Below the pieces are notes generated by a model that was not told where the DNA came from, ran no database searches, and saw only the letters and a list, made by a program, of their open reading frames with translations. Below, in pieces: positions 36,288-47,483 of a DNA stretch of 54,827 nt. Positions within the stretch are counted from its first letter, which is position 1. Each line of letters opens with the position of its first letter. The stretch comes from Brachionus plicatilis (Eukaryota; Rotifera; Eurotatoria; Ploima; Brachionidae): assembly GCA_010279815.1 (NCBI GenBank), contig QEOQ01000508.1:2181649-2236475 (forward strand), in the 5' to 3' direction. The translations under genes and the position numbers were made by a program.

Positions 36288-37599
36288 AATAAATTTTAGT
36301 ATAAAAACAATTTATCTAATACTATCCAGCAGGATAATTTGAGAGGTGCTCCTTTTAGACTGCAATTATTATCCAGCCTTAACTGTTTTAACTGTATCGA
36401 GCTAAAGTTCACTCAAATAAAAAAAAATGAAAAAAATAAAAACATAAAGTAAAATAAGCTAAAAAAGTTTTTAGTATCCATTTCTTATTTTTCAGATATC
36501 TAAATATAAGTTAAGTTTTGAGTAACAGCACTCTTTTAACTCATCCACCATGGAACCAAATATTAGTTTTGAGTTTGATTCTTAGAAACTTAACTTTTGC
36601 ATCACAATTGATAAATAAACAACTAAATAAAGATAAAAGGTGAAAAACGGAAAAAATTTAAAAATGAATAAATTTTTTTAAATAAAAATTAGTTGACTTT
36701 TTAATTTACTTAAAGTCTATAATAATGATTCTATGTATTTTTATGAATTTTCAAATTTTTAAAATTTTTCGTTTTTTTCGCGTTTATAGTCTGTCTTTTC
36801 CTTTTTTAATGCGTTAAAACAATTGCGTTTTTTAATTGTTTTTATATTGTTTTTTTTCTCTCGGGCTAACATTCATGACCACAAAATCATCCATCTACAT
36901 GTATTCAGACATTCTTAGACTTTGAAATCAGCTAAATACGATACATCTACCATAGACGAATTTCTACAGTTCGTCTCCCCAGGCCTTGTTTGGATGAACT
37001 TGTATTTATTATTATTATTATTAAATAATTAAGTTAAAAGAAATTGAAAAGAAATTATACCTCAAAAATAAGTTTAGTGTATTTTGACATTGAAAAAATG
37101 AAAAATTAAAATTTTTTATTTTTAAAATTTAGTTATAAAAAACGCGAGTTATTGTGAAGAGCATTTTTAGTGCTTTTTAGTATGTTAAGTAAAAAAAAAA
37201 TTATTTATTAGAATCAGTATGTTTTTAAGCAATTTTGTGAATTTTTCCACATCATCGTTTTTTAATTATCATCATTATTTGGATTAAATTAAAAAATTTA
37301 CATGTAAATAAAATAAATGTCGCCAAAATTAGAAAAAAAAATCCAAGTATAAATTCGAAATGTAGAACAGTCAAAAAAGTATTTTTGAATTCAAACTAAA
37401 AAACGTCTTATATTTGCAATGAAAACAAGCTTTTTTCCAAATTATAAAAATTTTAATTTAAATTTAGATGCTTCTTATCGTAGCCTGAATGCTAATATTA
37501 TACTATTGCACACATGCTCGGAATTTACAAAATTTGAAATCTTACCAACAAAAAAACAACTTATTTTAAATTTTTTTATTTTTAAATTTAGAAAAAAAA

Positions 37600-38532
37600 A
37601 TGGCATCATCAGCATTCGGTCAAACTGAAAATGAACCGTCCGTCATCGACCCGACTCTTTTGAGTCGAAATCCTGGAACTTTCGAGGATTTGAATAAAAA
37701 GACCAAAGATTTATACCCGATCATATTCGAGGGATTCAAATTTACTTTGAACAAGGTAATAAGTACTCATTTTCAAATAAATCATAACATAATTTTGAGC
37801 TCGGTTGTGCCATCAGGATACAAATTCGGCGCAACCTATGTCGGTGTTAATCAAATATCCGCCAGCGAAGTATATCCCATAGTGCTGGGCGACATGGACT
37901 CAAATGGCAATCTGAACACAAACATAATTCACCAATTTCACCCAAATGTCCGAACGAGAGTTGTAGCTCAAATAGCGGACGGAATTCTTGCCGGATATCA
38001 AATGACCAACGACTACAAAGGAAATGATTTCACAGCTTCCATCACCGCTGTCAACTCGGACATCATACAAAATTCAGGAGTATTAATTGGTCACTATTTA
38101 CAGCGGGTGAGCAAAAATTTAGATCTTGGCTGTGAGCTTTTGGTTCAGTATGGCCGCAATGTGCCAAATAACAGAATGGCTTTATACTCAGTAGGCTGGA
38201 GATACTTTGGAAATATGTGGCAATTTTCGGGAGTCGTAAATCCGCTAGGATCACTTCATTTGTGCTATTATCATCAATCAAAATCGCCCCTACAATTCGG
38301 TGTTGAACTTGAGACAAATTTAAGAACAATGGAGAGCAGCAGTTCATTCAGCTATCAAGTAGATCTGAGCAAAGCGAATATGACCTTTAAGGGGATGGTA
38401 GACTCGAATTGGACTGCAGGTGCCGTTTTGGAAAAGAGACTCTTACCTTTGCCATTTACATTTGTGCTAAGTGGGTTCCTTAATCATGTTAAAGCAAGCT
38501 ATAAATTTGGCATTGGCTTTACCATTGGTTAA
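37600..38532 (+). CDS. TOMM40: Mitochondrial import receptor subunit TOM40
   Basis: The beta-barrel channel of the TOM complex in the mitochondrial outer membrane, through which nearly all nuclear-encoded mitochondrial preproteins enter. A single uninterrupted 310-residue frame carries family landmarks. These are NPGTFEDLNKKTKDLYPI near residue 24, EGFKFTLNKVISTHFQINH, FGATYVGVNQ, VLGDMDSNGNLN, DFTASITA, and a C-terminal block FKGMVDSNWTAGAVLEKRL with the end FGIGFTIG. It lacks the long Pro-rich N-terminal extension of vertebrate TOM40, which accounts for the shorter length. The start ATG follows a poly-A stretch, and an acceptor-like AAATTTAG lies 9 nt before it, so a non-coding 5' exon is possible. 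AATAAA follows at 38587. No introns interrupt the CDS. Confidence 0.96.
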   Translation: MASSAFGQTENEPSVIDPTLLSRNPGTFEDLNKKTKDLYPIIFEGFKFTLNKVISTHFQINHNIILSSVVPSGYKFGATYVGVNQISASEVYPIVLGDMDSNGNLNTNIIHQFHPNVRTRVVAQIADGILAGYQMTNDYKGNDFTASITAVNSDIIQNSGVLIGHYLQRVSKNLDLGCELLVQYGRNVPNNRMALYSVGWRYFGNMWQFSGVVNPLGSLHLCYYHQSKSPLQFGVELETNLRTMESSSSFSYQVDLSKANMTFKGMVDSNWTAGAVLEKRLLPLPFTFVLSGFLNHVKASYKFGIGFTIG

Positions 38533-38586
38533 ATGACCAATCTATTGTTTTTTGGTTAAGTTAAAAAAAATGTACACCATATTTTT

Positions 38587-38592
38587 AATAAA
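38587..38592 (+). terminator. Polyadenylation signal of TOMM40
   Basis: AATAAA located 55 bases after the TOMM40 stop codon, followed by a T-rich stretch. Confidence 0.6.
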
Positions 38593-39798
38593 GTTTTAAA
38601 GAGAGTTTTGTTTGTAAATTTTGCCACAAAATTTGATCATCATTTCCAAATAAAATAAAAAAGCATGAAAAAAATGTTTCATTTGTAAGAAAACTATAGA
38701 CTACTTATTATGTTGCGATAAAAAAATAAAATTTGGACCCAATTTTGTTTGGTAAAAAATATAATTTTGAACCACGGAAAGCCAATATTCAAAATTGGAT
38801 ACTTTTCCGTCCGTCGAAAATTTTTGAATTAAAAAATTAGATATTTTATAAATAGTCTTTTTAAAACTATTTTCAAAATTCAGTATTTGTGAAATTGGTC
38901 AAAAAAAAAGCAAACTGGTAATTAAGTTTTAAGAAAATTTTACAAACGAAATTTAACAATTAAAAATCAGGCATTGATTTGCTAGAAAGTTAAGGGGAAC
39001 ATATTGTTTTTTTGAGATTGCGTCAACATTTTTTTAAATTTATTTATTAAAAATTCAAATTCAATTAAATCGTTAAAACCATTTGTAATTTTTTTTTTGT
39101 TTATTAAATTTGATAAAATGAGACTTCATTTTGGTCAACATTTTTCCTCATTGAAAAAACTCAGAGAATGCCATGGAAATTGTGGTGAATCCAGTTTCAC
39201 TTATTCAAAAGTTCTGAGAATGAAAAAACTACTCTTGACATAAGATTTCGACTTCCCTAAATCTACCGCTAATTATAAAAATTTTCACAGCTATGGTTAG
39301 CAGATTTTTTAATGTGGATAAACATTAAAACTGTTAAAAATTAAATTATCAAGGAAAAAGTATCAAAAAAAAATGTATCAAAAAAATAAGGAGGATGTAA
39401 ACTTTTAATTTTAAAAATAGTTTTATTTCAACTTTATTTAAATAAAAAAAATCAAGAGATACTTACAAGTATTTAAATTAAAGCCACGGGATCTAGAATA
39501 ATCTTTAAAAAAAATAGAATTCAAAATAGTTTTCATAATTTCTGTTGTATTTTCGTAAATTTATTTGAACAAAATTTTTAACTTAGAAATGACAGATTCA
39601 CAAGGCTAGTTGGATATCATGATGCCAGGAATGTATTTTAATCAACAGACTGAAGCTTATAATATAAAACCAAAATTTAGCATTTTTTTTGCTGAATACT
39701 TGGTCAAATTTTATATTTTAAAGAAATAAAAAAATCTCCATTACTTGATAAACAAATACAAAGACGAATTAGAAAAATGACTTTTCAAGTGATGGAAG
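38593..39798. other. AT-rich gene-free stretch
   Basis: No genes or bounded repeats are supported. The last 200 bases may contain more of the degraded retroelement whose recognisable part starts near 39799. Confidence 0.45.
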
Positions 39799-39993
39799 AT
39801 GAAAAAATCTATTGAAAATTTCTGTTTCATAGTCTTTTCTAAGTATTATAAAGAAAATGTTAACTTAAAATTAAAAATACATGAAAACAAAATTGGGATT
39901 CAAAAAGAAATCAAGTTCTTAGGCATAAAATTTGATTCAAAATTAACTTTTACTCCAAAGGTCGATGAAATAAAACCACATTTAGACAGGTAA
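39799..39993 (+). pseudogene. Fragment of non-LTR retrotransposon reverse transcriptase
   Basis: The translated fragment contains EIKFLGIKFDSKLTFTPKVDE, the FLG-x-x-x-D-x-x-L-T-F motif found near the C-terminal end of the reverse transcriptase domain in LINE-type (Jockey/CR1-like) elements. It is preceded by KCFIVFSK-like sequence, as in those proteins. Only about 64 residues remain. The frame is not continuous with upstream sequence, and the catalytic YxDD region is absent. This is a decayed piece, not a working element. A hAT-type MITE starts 41 bases downstream. Confidence 0.7.
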
Positions 39994-40033
39994 AATTAAT
40001 TTAAATTTAAATATTTTTTATTAAGAATTTAAC

Positions 40034-40510
40034 CAGAGTTGTATAAAAGTTACAAGTCACAAGTCAAGTGCAAGTCAGAATTTTTACTTATTTTAAGAAT
40101 AGAATTAAAATAAATAAAAAAAATTATAAGTATTGAATTTTTTTATCCAGGAAAAAATAAAATTATTTGTTTAAATTTCTTTTTCAATGTAAATATTGAA
40201 ACATGATTTTTTTAACAATTCACATAATTGTGATATTCTTTTTAAGTGAATTTATTAATAAAAAACAAAAAATTTGTGCTTAAAAAAAATTTTAGAAATA
40301 ATTTAAACAAGATAAAAAATTTTAAAAAATATATAAAAAATATAAAAAATCAAGAAATAAAAAAAATTTATGACTTGTAATTTTCATATTTTTGAAACAA
40401 GTCAGGACTTGGACTTGTTTTTTTAAAAAATGTATTTTCAAGTCCAAGTCATACTTTGACTTGTTTTTGACTTGTTAAGACTTTTTTTTTCTGACTTTTA
40501 TACAAGTCTG
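40034..40510. mobile_element. hAT-type MITE, copy 1 (CAGAGTTGTATAAAAGT family)
   Basis: The left end is CAGAGTTGTATAAAAGT and the right end is ACTTTTATACAAGTCTG. Flanks are AATTTAAC (40026-40033) and AATTTAAA (40511-40518), an 8-bp target-site duplication with one mismatch, as expected for hAT transposons. The interior repeats GACTTG/CAAGTC words (for example CAAGTCACAAGTCAAG and GGACTTGGACTTG), giving an extended foldback. It has no coding capacity. Confidence 0.85.
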
Positions 40511-40813
40511 AATTTAAAGTTGATTCATTTTACTAGGAAACAAAAGATAAATTATTTTATCATTTTTATTCTTATTTACCTCTTTATTTAACCACGTAAA
40601 ATTTTTTAAATAATATTTATCTCACTCAAATAAAATTTTATTCAATGAAAATTTTTGAAAACTCAAAAATAAAAAATGAAATGCATATTTTTATTAAAAT
40701 AGAAAGCATTTTTTGATTGAGAAACCATCAAATCTATAATGGTTTAGGAAATTAAAGGAAAAATAAAAAAATTATTTATCAAAAGCCGTCAACAAAATAT
40801 TTTTTATCAATTA

Positions 40814-43800
40814 TTATCTTTTTAGACCAAAAATAATTCCACATACCACACCAATAATAAATAGGCAGATAATTGATGAAATAACAAAAATGCATAGTCG
40901 TTTATTTGTATGGAAAATTTTCTTGAATTTCGAATCGCTTGTGGTCAAATCTTTGGTAGGCTTGTTATGTTGAATTTGTTCGCCACTTGCCATATCTTGT
41001 TTTTCTTCGTCAAACTGGTTTATTCTTTTTAAAAAGTCATCTGATTCATTGCGCACATTGTATCGTCCTAAGTTCACGTCCAAATGTTCAATCTCTTCTT
41101 TCAGAATTTTAATAGATTCAAGATCATAATTGTAATCATCAGCTACTTCTTTAATTAGTGCCGTTTGCCCTGAAGTTTCATCAAGTATAGTAACTTCTTC
41201 AGTATTTAAATCATTCAATTCATCAAACTCGGTCTTAACTAAACACTCAGTTTCATTGGCAAAATTTGCTGCTAAAATATTCAGCTTTTTTATCAAAAGC
41301 TCAAAATAAGATATGATAGATAAAGTGAAGCAAATAAGTCGGTCGGTATCGTTACGATTTATTTGCCTTTTTAAAAAATTAATTAAATTGTTATTAATAA
41401 AATTTAAAAAAATACGCTTTGACTGCCTGGCTTATAGCATCTTTTTGTAAATTAATATTTTTGAACAATTTTAATTCAAGTGTACGAATTTTCTCACGTA
41501 ATTGTGTGCTGTCCAATTTTGTTCCGATAAAAAAAATGAAATATCTAAATCGACTTAGGTCTCTTCCGCATTCGAATAATATCTTGATATCAATAAAAAA
41601 TATTTTTAGTAATGTTAAGAAACAATTTAAAGAATTCAAAATTTATTTAAAGCTTTCTGAAAAAATTTAATTTAATAATATTTAAAAGCTATTGAAGTTT
41701 TTTTCAAGTTCAATTTTAATTTAAATAAAATAGACTTAAAAGTTATGTGATATTTTTTAACATTATTTTCAACAGTTTAACTTTAAGATTTTGAAAGCTA
41801 AATTAAATTCTAACAATTCTTAATACAAAGACCAAGTTTTACCAGAAAAAGGAGTCTAATGATTCTAAAACGATTTTTGAAAGTTAAAATATTAAACTAT
41901 TCGAACATTCATTATCTATTTTTTTTCTAAAGATTTAACATCAAATTTTGAAAATAAAAAAAATAACATTTTACCGGAAATTACATAAATAGGGTATTTC
42001 TATAAATACAAGTATTTAAAAGCTTTATAAGCAAAAATTGTAAAGATAAGATAATTTAAAAAAATCAAATTAATTTGTTTTTAGGTCTTAAACCTTAAGT
42101 CAAGTTAATAGTTAATATTTATTTATTTTTTAAAAAAAGGATCTTATTTTTAAAAAATTAATTTCTAATAGTAAAATTAGAATATGCAATTTTACGAAAA
42201 ATTACGTAAGCTTACATAAAAATACGTAACTTTTAGTAAAACCGTTCCAAATACGGTGCCTTTGCTTACATAATCTTACGTAAAATTACACATTTTTTGG
42301 TAAAATTTTATAACTTAAATATAGCTCACTGAATATTTTAGAACGAAAAAGATCAAAATCAAAAAAAAATCAAAATATAATCAATCTCGTGTTAATCTAA
42401 TGAATCGGAAAATGAAGACTTTTTTCCAGAAGAAGAGATGGTGACCGTAGATAAATGGCCGAAAACTCCTAAGTTACTAACACGATTATATTTTGATTTT
42501 TAAGCATTTTTCACGAAATTTTATTTATACTTAGGTAAGTTTTTACTAAAATTTAGAAAAAAAATATCAATAGAATATTAATATACAAATTTGTTAAAAA
42601 TCACATGATTTGAAGAGATTTTTCAAGAAAAATAAAGCAATAAAGTAAAAAAGTAAAACCATAGATTTGTTCAGAATTTTGTCTAGATTTAAAATAAAAA
42701 AAAAATGGGAAGGAGATACGATTTAAATCAGAAAAAACAGAAAAAACACATTTTTTTTCTTTTTTTAGCCGACAAAAACCGCCACACCCTTTTTTTTTTC
42801 TAAATTACATTAGCATGTAGAGAATTTTATGCTCTTTCAGAATATATATACTTTTTTAGTATATTTAAGTTTTATCTTTGAGATTTTGAGTCTTAAAGAA
42901 CAACAACTTTTTAAAGGGTTTGCTATTCTTGGAACCCTGGGTGTAAAAAATTTTTTTTTGCCCCCCCACCCTCCAAAAAAAATTTTTTTATGAGGTTTTC
43001 GAGGGCGTAGTGAAATTCAGATAGCACTAAAGTTTTACATTTCGTGAACTTTATTATAAGCGAATTAAAAATATATTTAAACTTTGCCACATTTGATTTA
43101 TATTTCATTTGATTCTCGTGAAAAAAGCAATGAAACATTGAGTTGAGAATTGAAGAAATTGAACAACTATTTTCTAATTTTCTAAAATTACTTCTTGAAT
43201 TTAATATTAATAATAATAATAAAAACATTTGCAACTGTGTAGCATCTATGTAGCTGTCTGATTTTAACATTGATTCCTTATAAAAATATTTTTTTTTTTT
43301 TTTTCCAAATTAAATTTTTATAAAGATTGAAAGTGAAGAACGAATTACAATATGAAGCGCCGCTCTGTCTTTTCCTGGTGAAATTGATGATTATTTAGTT
43401 ACAATTTGATTGATTTACACTAATTTTAACTTCAAAATGATTTAATTGATTTATTTTTGGCTTTTCAATTATCAAAATTTATATCAACATCAATAATTAC
43501 ACTAAGTATAATCTACCCTACTTTGGATTTTTTTAAATTGCAATTAGATTCTTCACATAAGCTTCCTGTTATGACAGTTTCAAATTTTTTGGATTAATTG
43601 CATTTAAAAAATCCCCATATTTCAATGTAGGGTAGATAACAATTCTTAAGTCCTTGAATTCATTTTAACTTATTTTTACAAACTATTCAACAAAATAACG
43701 GATTTTAACTAAAAATTATTTTTATCTTTTTTTTAAATTCATCTTTTTTAGTTAAAAAATAGAATAATTTAATAATAGGTCATTATTAAATTATTTTCAG

Positions 43801-43945
43801 GTATTGTTAATAACTGAAAATTTGGAACACAATTAAAAAGCCAACTGATTGCTAATTTATGAAGTTTTGAAGATTTTTTTAGTTAAATACTTACTTTGAA
43901 AGTATCGTTCGAAGAGTGGTTTGAATTGGCATCATTGAGTTGCAT
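40814..43945 (-). CDS. Divergent syntaxin-7/12-like SNARE protein
   Basis: Three exons on the minus strand, inferred from frame and splice signals: 43895-43945 (MQLNDANSN..., donor AAA|GTAAGT), 41416-41582 (acceptor TATCAAG, donor GC|GTATTT) and 40814-41366 (acceptor AAAAAG). Phases agree (0, then 2), giving 256 aa, close to the usual endosomal syntaxin length of about 260. Exon 2 carries GTKLDSTQLREKIRTLELKL, like the first Habc helix of syntaxin-7/12. Exon 3 continues with DRLICFTLSIISYFELL, like a later Habc helix, then DYNYDLESIKILKEEIEHLD where the SNARE motif should start. The C-terminal anchor is about residues 230-252 after a KRLC juxtamembrane. The second half of the SNARE motif is hardly recognisable and I cannot place the central glutamine. 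Membrane fusion on endosomes is inferred by family. Exon 1 is the least certain: its intron would be 2.3 kb, while intron 2 is 49 nt. Confidence 0.6.
42361..42502. repeat. Inverted repeat enclosing a short acidic open frame
   Basis: The left arm AAAATATAATC...GTGTTAAT (about 42369-42396) is mirrored by TACTAACACGATTATATTTT (about 42475-42494). Between and into the right arm, a plus-strand frame reads NESENEDFFPEEEMVTVDKW, followed by PKTPKLLTRLYFDF and a stop. This is a coding-like sequence of about 35 residues with no start codon of its own. It may be a remnant of a transposase N-terminus. Not recognised further. Confidence 0.4.
43511..43637. mobile_element. Short MITE hairpin with ATCTACCCTAC ends
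   Basis: The left end ATCTACCCTAC (43511-43521) is the exact complement of the right end GTAGGGTAGAT (43627-43637). An inner stem GGATTTTTTTAAATTGCAAT pairs with ATTGCATTTAAAAAATCC. Total 127 nt, folding almost end to end. No clear target-site duplication. Confidence 0.75.
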
Positions 43946-44469
43946 ATTTAAATTTCTTTTGGTCAATTTCAGCACCGAAATTTCAAAAAAGCTGTTCAAT
44001 TATTCTAAAATTAGTTTTAAAATTAATTTAAAGAAAATCTTATTTATCGAAAAATGGTAAATATTTATAATTTAAAGACAAATTATTAATATCTACGGTT
44101 TCAATACAGAATGCAAGTTTATCAGTAAGATTTAAAAATCGGCAAGTAAAAAATCGATAATTTAGGTGTTTCATTATTGACAGTAGATAGAGAAAAATGA
44201 AATATTTTGACAAACTTTAGCTCAATATTATGTCGTGTTCAATGGAGGAAATTTAAATTTTGAAAATTTTCCAAATGTTTTTAATGTGACTCCAGGAATA
44301 TTTAAAACCGATAATATCTAATTTAGCTAGAACCAATCAATTAAACTTTATTTATTGTTGAATAATCATCGGAATTTCAATTTTAGCTATTTACGTCATG
44401 TCTATATGCGCAAACATGAAATCAATATATTTAATTGATTAAACTTAAGCATTGAATGGTTCTCTATAG

Positions 44470-45020
44470 ATATTCGATTTTTTCGCGGAAATAGCAACCA
44501 TACCTCAAGCTCATTTCGACAAAACAGCTGTAAAAAATCAATTTAGATCTTGTCTAAAAGCCATAGGTATTTAACTATTTTTTTAATTTATTTCCGTGTT
44601 TGATTTAAAATTTATATTTTTAAAAAACTTCCCAAAAAGGTTTTTCAAGAAAATCTTACAAACTATTTTGATTAATAAAAATCCCAATTTATTGATATTT
44701 AAATTTAATAAAACAACTCTTCCTAGAATTTAAAAAAGAAAATATTGAAAAATTGCTTAAAAAATTTGAAATACAATTTTAGGAACAGCAACAATCTGAT
44801 AAAACCGATGGTCAAATAGAAAAATGAAGAAGCAACTTTTCAAACCGAGATTAATAAATTGCTTTGTGATCACAAAATCGTTTTAGCTTTAAATTTTCAA
44901 TAGCATTAATTTAATTTATAAAGAAGATTTTGATAAAGATTTTGCTGCTAAATTAGAATTATTTACATTGAAAATCTTGTCAATTTTTTTTGTTCCAGTA
45001 AAAGGTGAACTATAGTTCTT
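44470..45020 (+). pseudogene. Decayed coding region, unrecognised
   Basis: After an acceptor-like TTCTCTATAG, the frame 44470-44566 reads IFDFFAEIATIPQAHFDKTA and continues VKNQFRSCLKAI, ending at a donor-like G|GTATTT. After CTTCCTAG (about 44730) the phase-compatible frame reads EFKKENIEKLLKKFEIQF and then a TAG. Next come EQQQSDKTDGQIEK and TGA, then in another frame EEATFQTEINKLLCDHKIVL, and finally YKEDFDKDFAAKLELF. These pieces look protein-coding but are broken by stops and frame changes, so I call a pseudogene or degraded transposon gene. The family is unknown. Confidence 0.4.
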
Positions 45021-45170
45021 TTAACTGACTAAACCCGAAAAAATTTGTTGCTTTCTTTATAAATTTTGACTTTGATGATAACTGACGTTCTTTGATGCAT
45101 TTAAACAAAAACTCAATTTATATAATATGAAAAACAGAGCTTAGATACTTTTTTAAACATATATTTTTAT

Positions 45171-45715
45171 TAGTGTTGGGATCCGTACAAGCGGACACTT
45201 AACTGGCCAAAATTTTCAGAAACCGTGACCGTGTCCGCATTAGCCGGACAACCTTTAAACGGATGGTTATTTGGCGGGTCAGCCAGGCGGTCTAATTTTT
45301 GGATCGCCAAAATAAACGGTCTAAAGTATACGGGAGGACAAAAAACCGGCCAACTTTTTGGTGGGCGGTCACTAAATTTTTTGTAAAATTTTGAAAAATA
45401 AAATAAAAAAATTTTAAAAAACTTTTTAAATTAAATTAAGAAAATTTTTTTCTCCTTTTTTTTTATTTTAATAAGCTATTTTTTAAAAATTAAAAACATT
45501 TTTTCGAAAAAAATATCAATTTAAGTGGCTAACCGCCAAAAATTTGGCCGTATTTTTGACCGTCCGTATTTTTTAGGCCGTTTTTCAGACCGCCCGTATA
45601 TTTTGGACCGTTCATTTTGGCGGTCTAAAAATTAGACAGCCTGGCTGACCGGCCAAATGACCGCAAAAAACCGTCCGTGTAATTGACCGGTTTTTCTTGA
45701 CCGTATCAAACACTA
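45171..45715. mobile_element. hAT-type MITE (TAGTGTTGGGATCCG family), perfect TSD
   Basis: The left end TAGTGTTGGGATCCGTAC pairs with the right end CGTATCAAACACTA. Both flanks are ATTTTTAT (45163-45170 and 45716-45723), an exact 8-bp target-site duplication characteristic of hAT transposition. The 545-nt interior is markedly more GC-rich than the surroundings. It is full of CCG/CGG words in inverted arrangement (for example GGCGGTCTAATTTTTGGATC versus GGCGGTCTAAAAATTAGA), with an A/T-rich middle. Non-coding. Confidence 0.9.
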
Positions 45716-45723
45716 ATTTTTAT

Positions 45724-47475
45724 AAGGATTATTATATCACAAAACTCAGTCAAAAATTATTTTAAAAAAACTTTTTAAACTATTCAATATAAATCTAAAT
45801 AAATTATTAAAAGTAAAAAAAATAATTTTCAATATTTTTATCAAATTTCCTAATAAAAATTTAACTCATTCTATTTCAATAGAGTTAAATTTCAAATAAA
45901 ATGCTTGTAATATTAACTTTAAAATATTTTTTTATTTGGAACATCGCATTTTTTCAATGCTTTTTCATCATTGGATACATTTTTTAATTCAAACACAAAA
46001 ATTAAAATTTAAAAATTTACAATTCCAAAAGTTAACCGATTAGGATTTTACTTTTGTTTTAATATCTCAAAAAATTTTTGCAACATGCATGCATTATAAA
46101 CTTACCAAATTGCTTGAAAACTCACCCAGTAAAATGGTATAGTATTTAATATAAAACATTTGAAATTAATTTTGTTAGAAATCAAAAATTTATTAATAAA
46201 AACAATTTTTATTTTATTTATTAATTTAATTAAAAAAATCATTTAAACTTAAAAATAACAATCTATTATAGAATATTAAATAAAATTGAAAATTACTTTT
46301 ATTTTGCTTTTTTACAAAAATTTACGATTAAGAAAACGAAATTTACATTTACATTATATCTAATTACAAATTATAAAAAAAATAATTTTTCATGTTGTTT
46401 AACATTAACACATAATTGAAATTTTGTTTCTTTTTAATTATACGATTAGTAATTTTATGTAAAGTCACTTTTGTAAATTCATGTAATTTCCCAAAAAGAC
46501 ACTTACCTAGAAAAAATTTTTTTAAACTATTCAATATAAATCTAAATCTAAATGAATTATTTAAAATGAAAAAAATAATAAAGACACTTACTTCTTTAAG
46601 GGAAATAAAAGCTTTCTATTTTGAAATTATCATTTTAAAGAAGAGTTTGCACTACTTTTAATATCTTATGATCCCAGTATTTTTATACACCGAATTAAAG
46701 CATGTCAAAGTTGACTCTTTCATAATTAGGGGCTTTTTAAACAGTTTTGTTTTTTAATACAAAAATACATATTATAATTTAATTATTTCATAAAAATGCT
46801 AAAAAATAAAAATTTAAAAATAAATAATTATTTTAAATCTTTTATTCAATAATTAAACCTAAAATTCATCATCAGAGACTTAGCTTGGGTTCTCAGGAAT
46901 TTTTTGAGAGTCTAAACACTCATTTATATAATGAGACGACATTTTAGTTAGCTCTGTTTCATACCGAAAATAGCCCAAATTCAATAATTCACTTAAACGT
47001 TCCTTTGTAACTAAAAATTTTTCAATTTTAAATTTTGCTATAAAACACTAAATATTGGAGAATTATCAAGCAAAAATTGTTTGATTATTTTGAGTGATTT
47101 CAGGAAACAGAACAGTCATAAAAACTCTTTGGGTTTTTATGAAATCTAAATTTCAGCAATTTTAAACGATTCAAAAATTTTATTCAATTCTAATTTAAGT
47201 CTTCTTATTTCTTTGTATCTAAAATTCGACAAGAGTTACGTTTTATCTTTTAAATCAGTTTTATCCGAAGTAGATATCAAAATGAGAACAAACAACTATA
47301 ATTAAGAAATTACTAAAAAACTTATTAAAAAACAGTTTTTTTAATAAATTTATTTATTAATTGTATTCAATTATTTGAGTTTTAAAGGATATTTACACTT
47401 AAATATTTATTTAACTTACAATAAATTATTAAAGCTGAATGATTCTACAAGTAAATCGAATATGAACCAGTTATT
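45724..47475. other. AT-rich gene-free stretch
   Basis: No gene is supported. The open frame at 46416-46661 is low complexity. A mildly more complex patch at 46860-47290 has stops in all frames. Confidence 0.5.
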
Positions 47476-47483
47476 CTTAAAAT

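Larger units (their letters stand above)
25626..37599. other. 12-kb gene-free region between protocadherin and TOMM40
   Basis: Divergent intergenic space: it lies upstream of the minus-strand protocadherin and upstream of the plus-strand TOMM40. No coding sequence is supported. The open frames (27156, 28256, 29942, 35059, 35788, 37419) are low complexity or lie in repeats. It contains inverted-repeat elements (30144, 34955, 35641) and a degenerate direct repeat (33489). It also holds several less AT-rich islands, near 26330-26620, 27540-27800, 28940-29170, 32030-32660 and 34050-34330. Annotated sub-features follow. Confidence 0.6.
41583..43894 (-). other. Proposed first intron of the syntaxin-like gene
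   Basis: 2312 nt if exon 1 is right. It contains a TTACGTAA-palindrome-rich patch (42180-42310), an inverted-repeat unit with a coding-like core (42361-42502) and a MITE hairpin (43511-43637). The minus-strand open frame at 42923-43270 runs through poly-C/poly-A tracts and is not convincing. Confidence 0.4.

Noticed and set aside
37419..37628. Separate small protein upstream of TOMM40
   Set aside because: The frame is A/T low complexity and overlaps the TOMM40 start in another frame; probably 5' flank or UTR.
42923..43270. 115-residue minus-strand frame
   Set aside because: It begins at the 43270 end and runs down into a low-complexity C-tract near its 3' end. The translation has no recognisable domain, and it lies in the proposed syntaxin intron.
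44730..44830. Alternative genetic code reading TAG as Gln in the decayed region
   Set aside because: The intact genes end at ordinary stops and never contain in-frame TAG or TAA. Decay is the simpler explanation.
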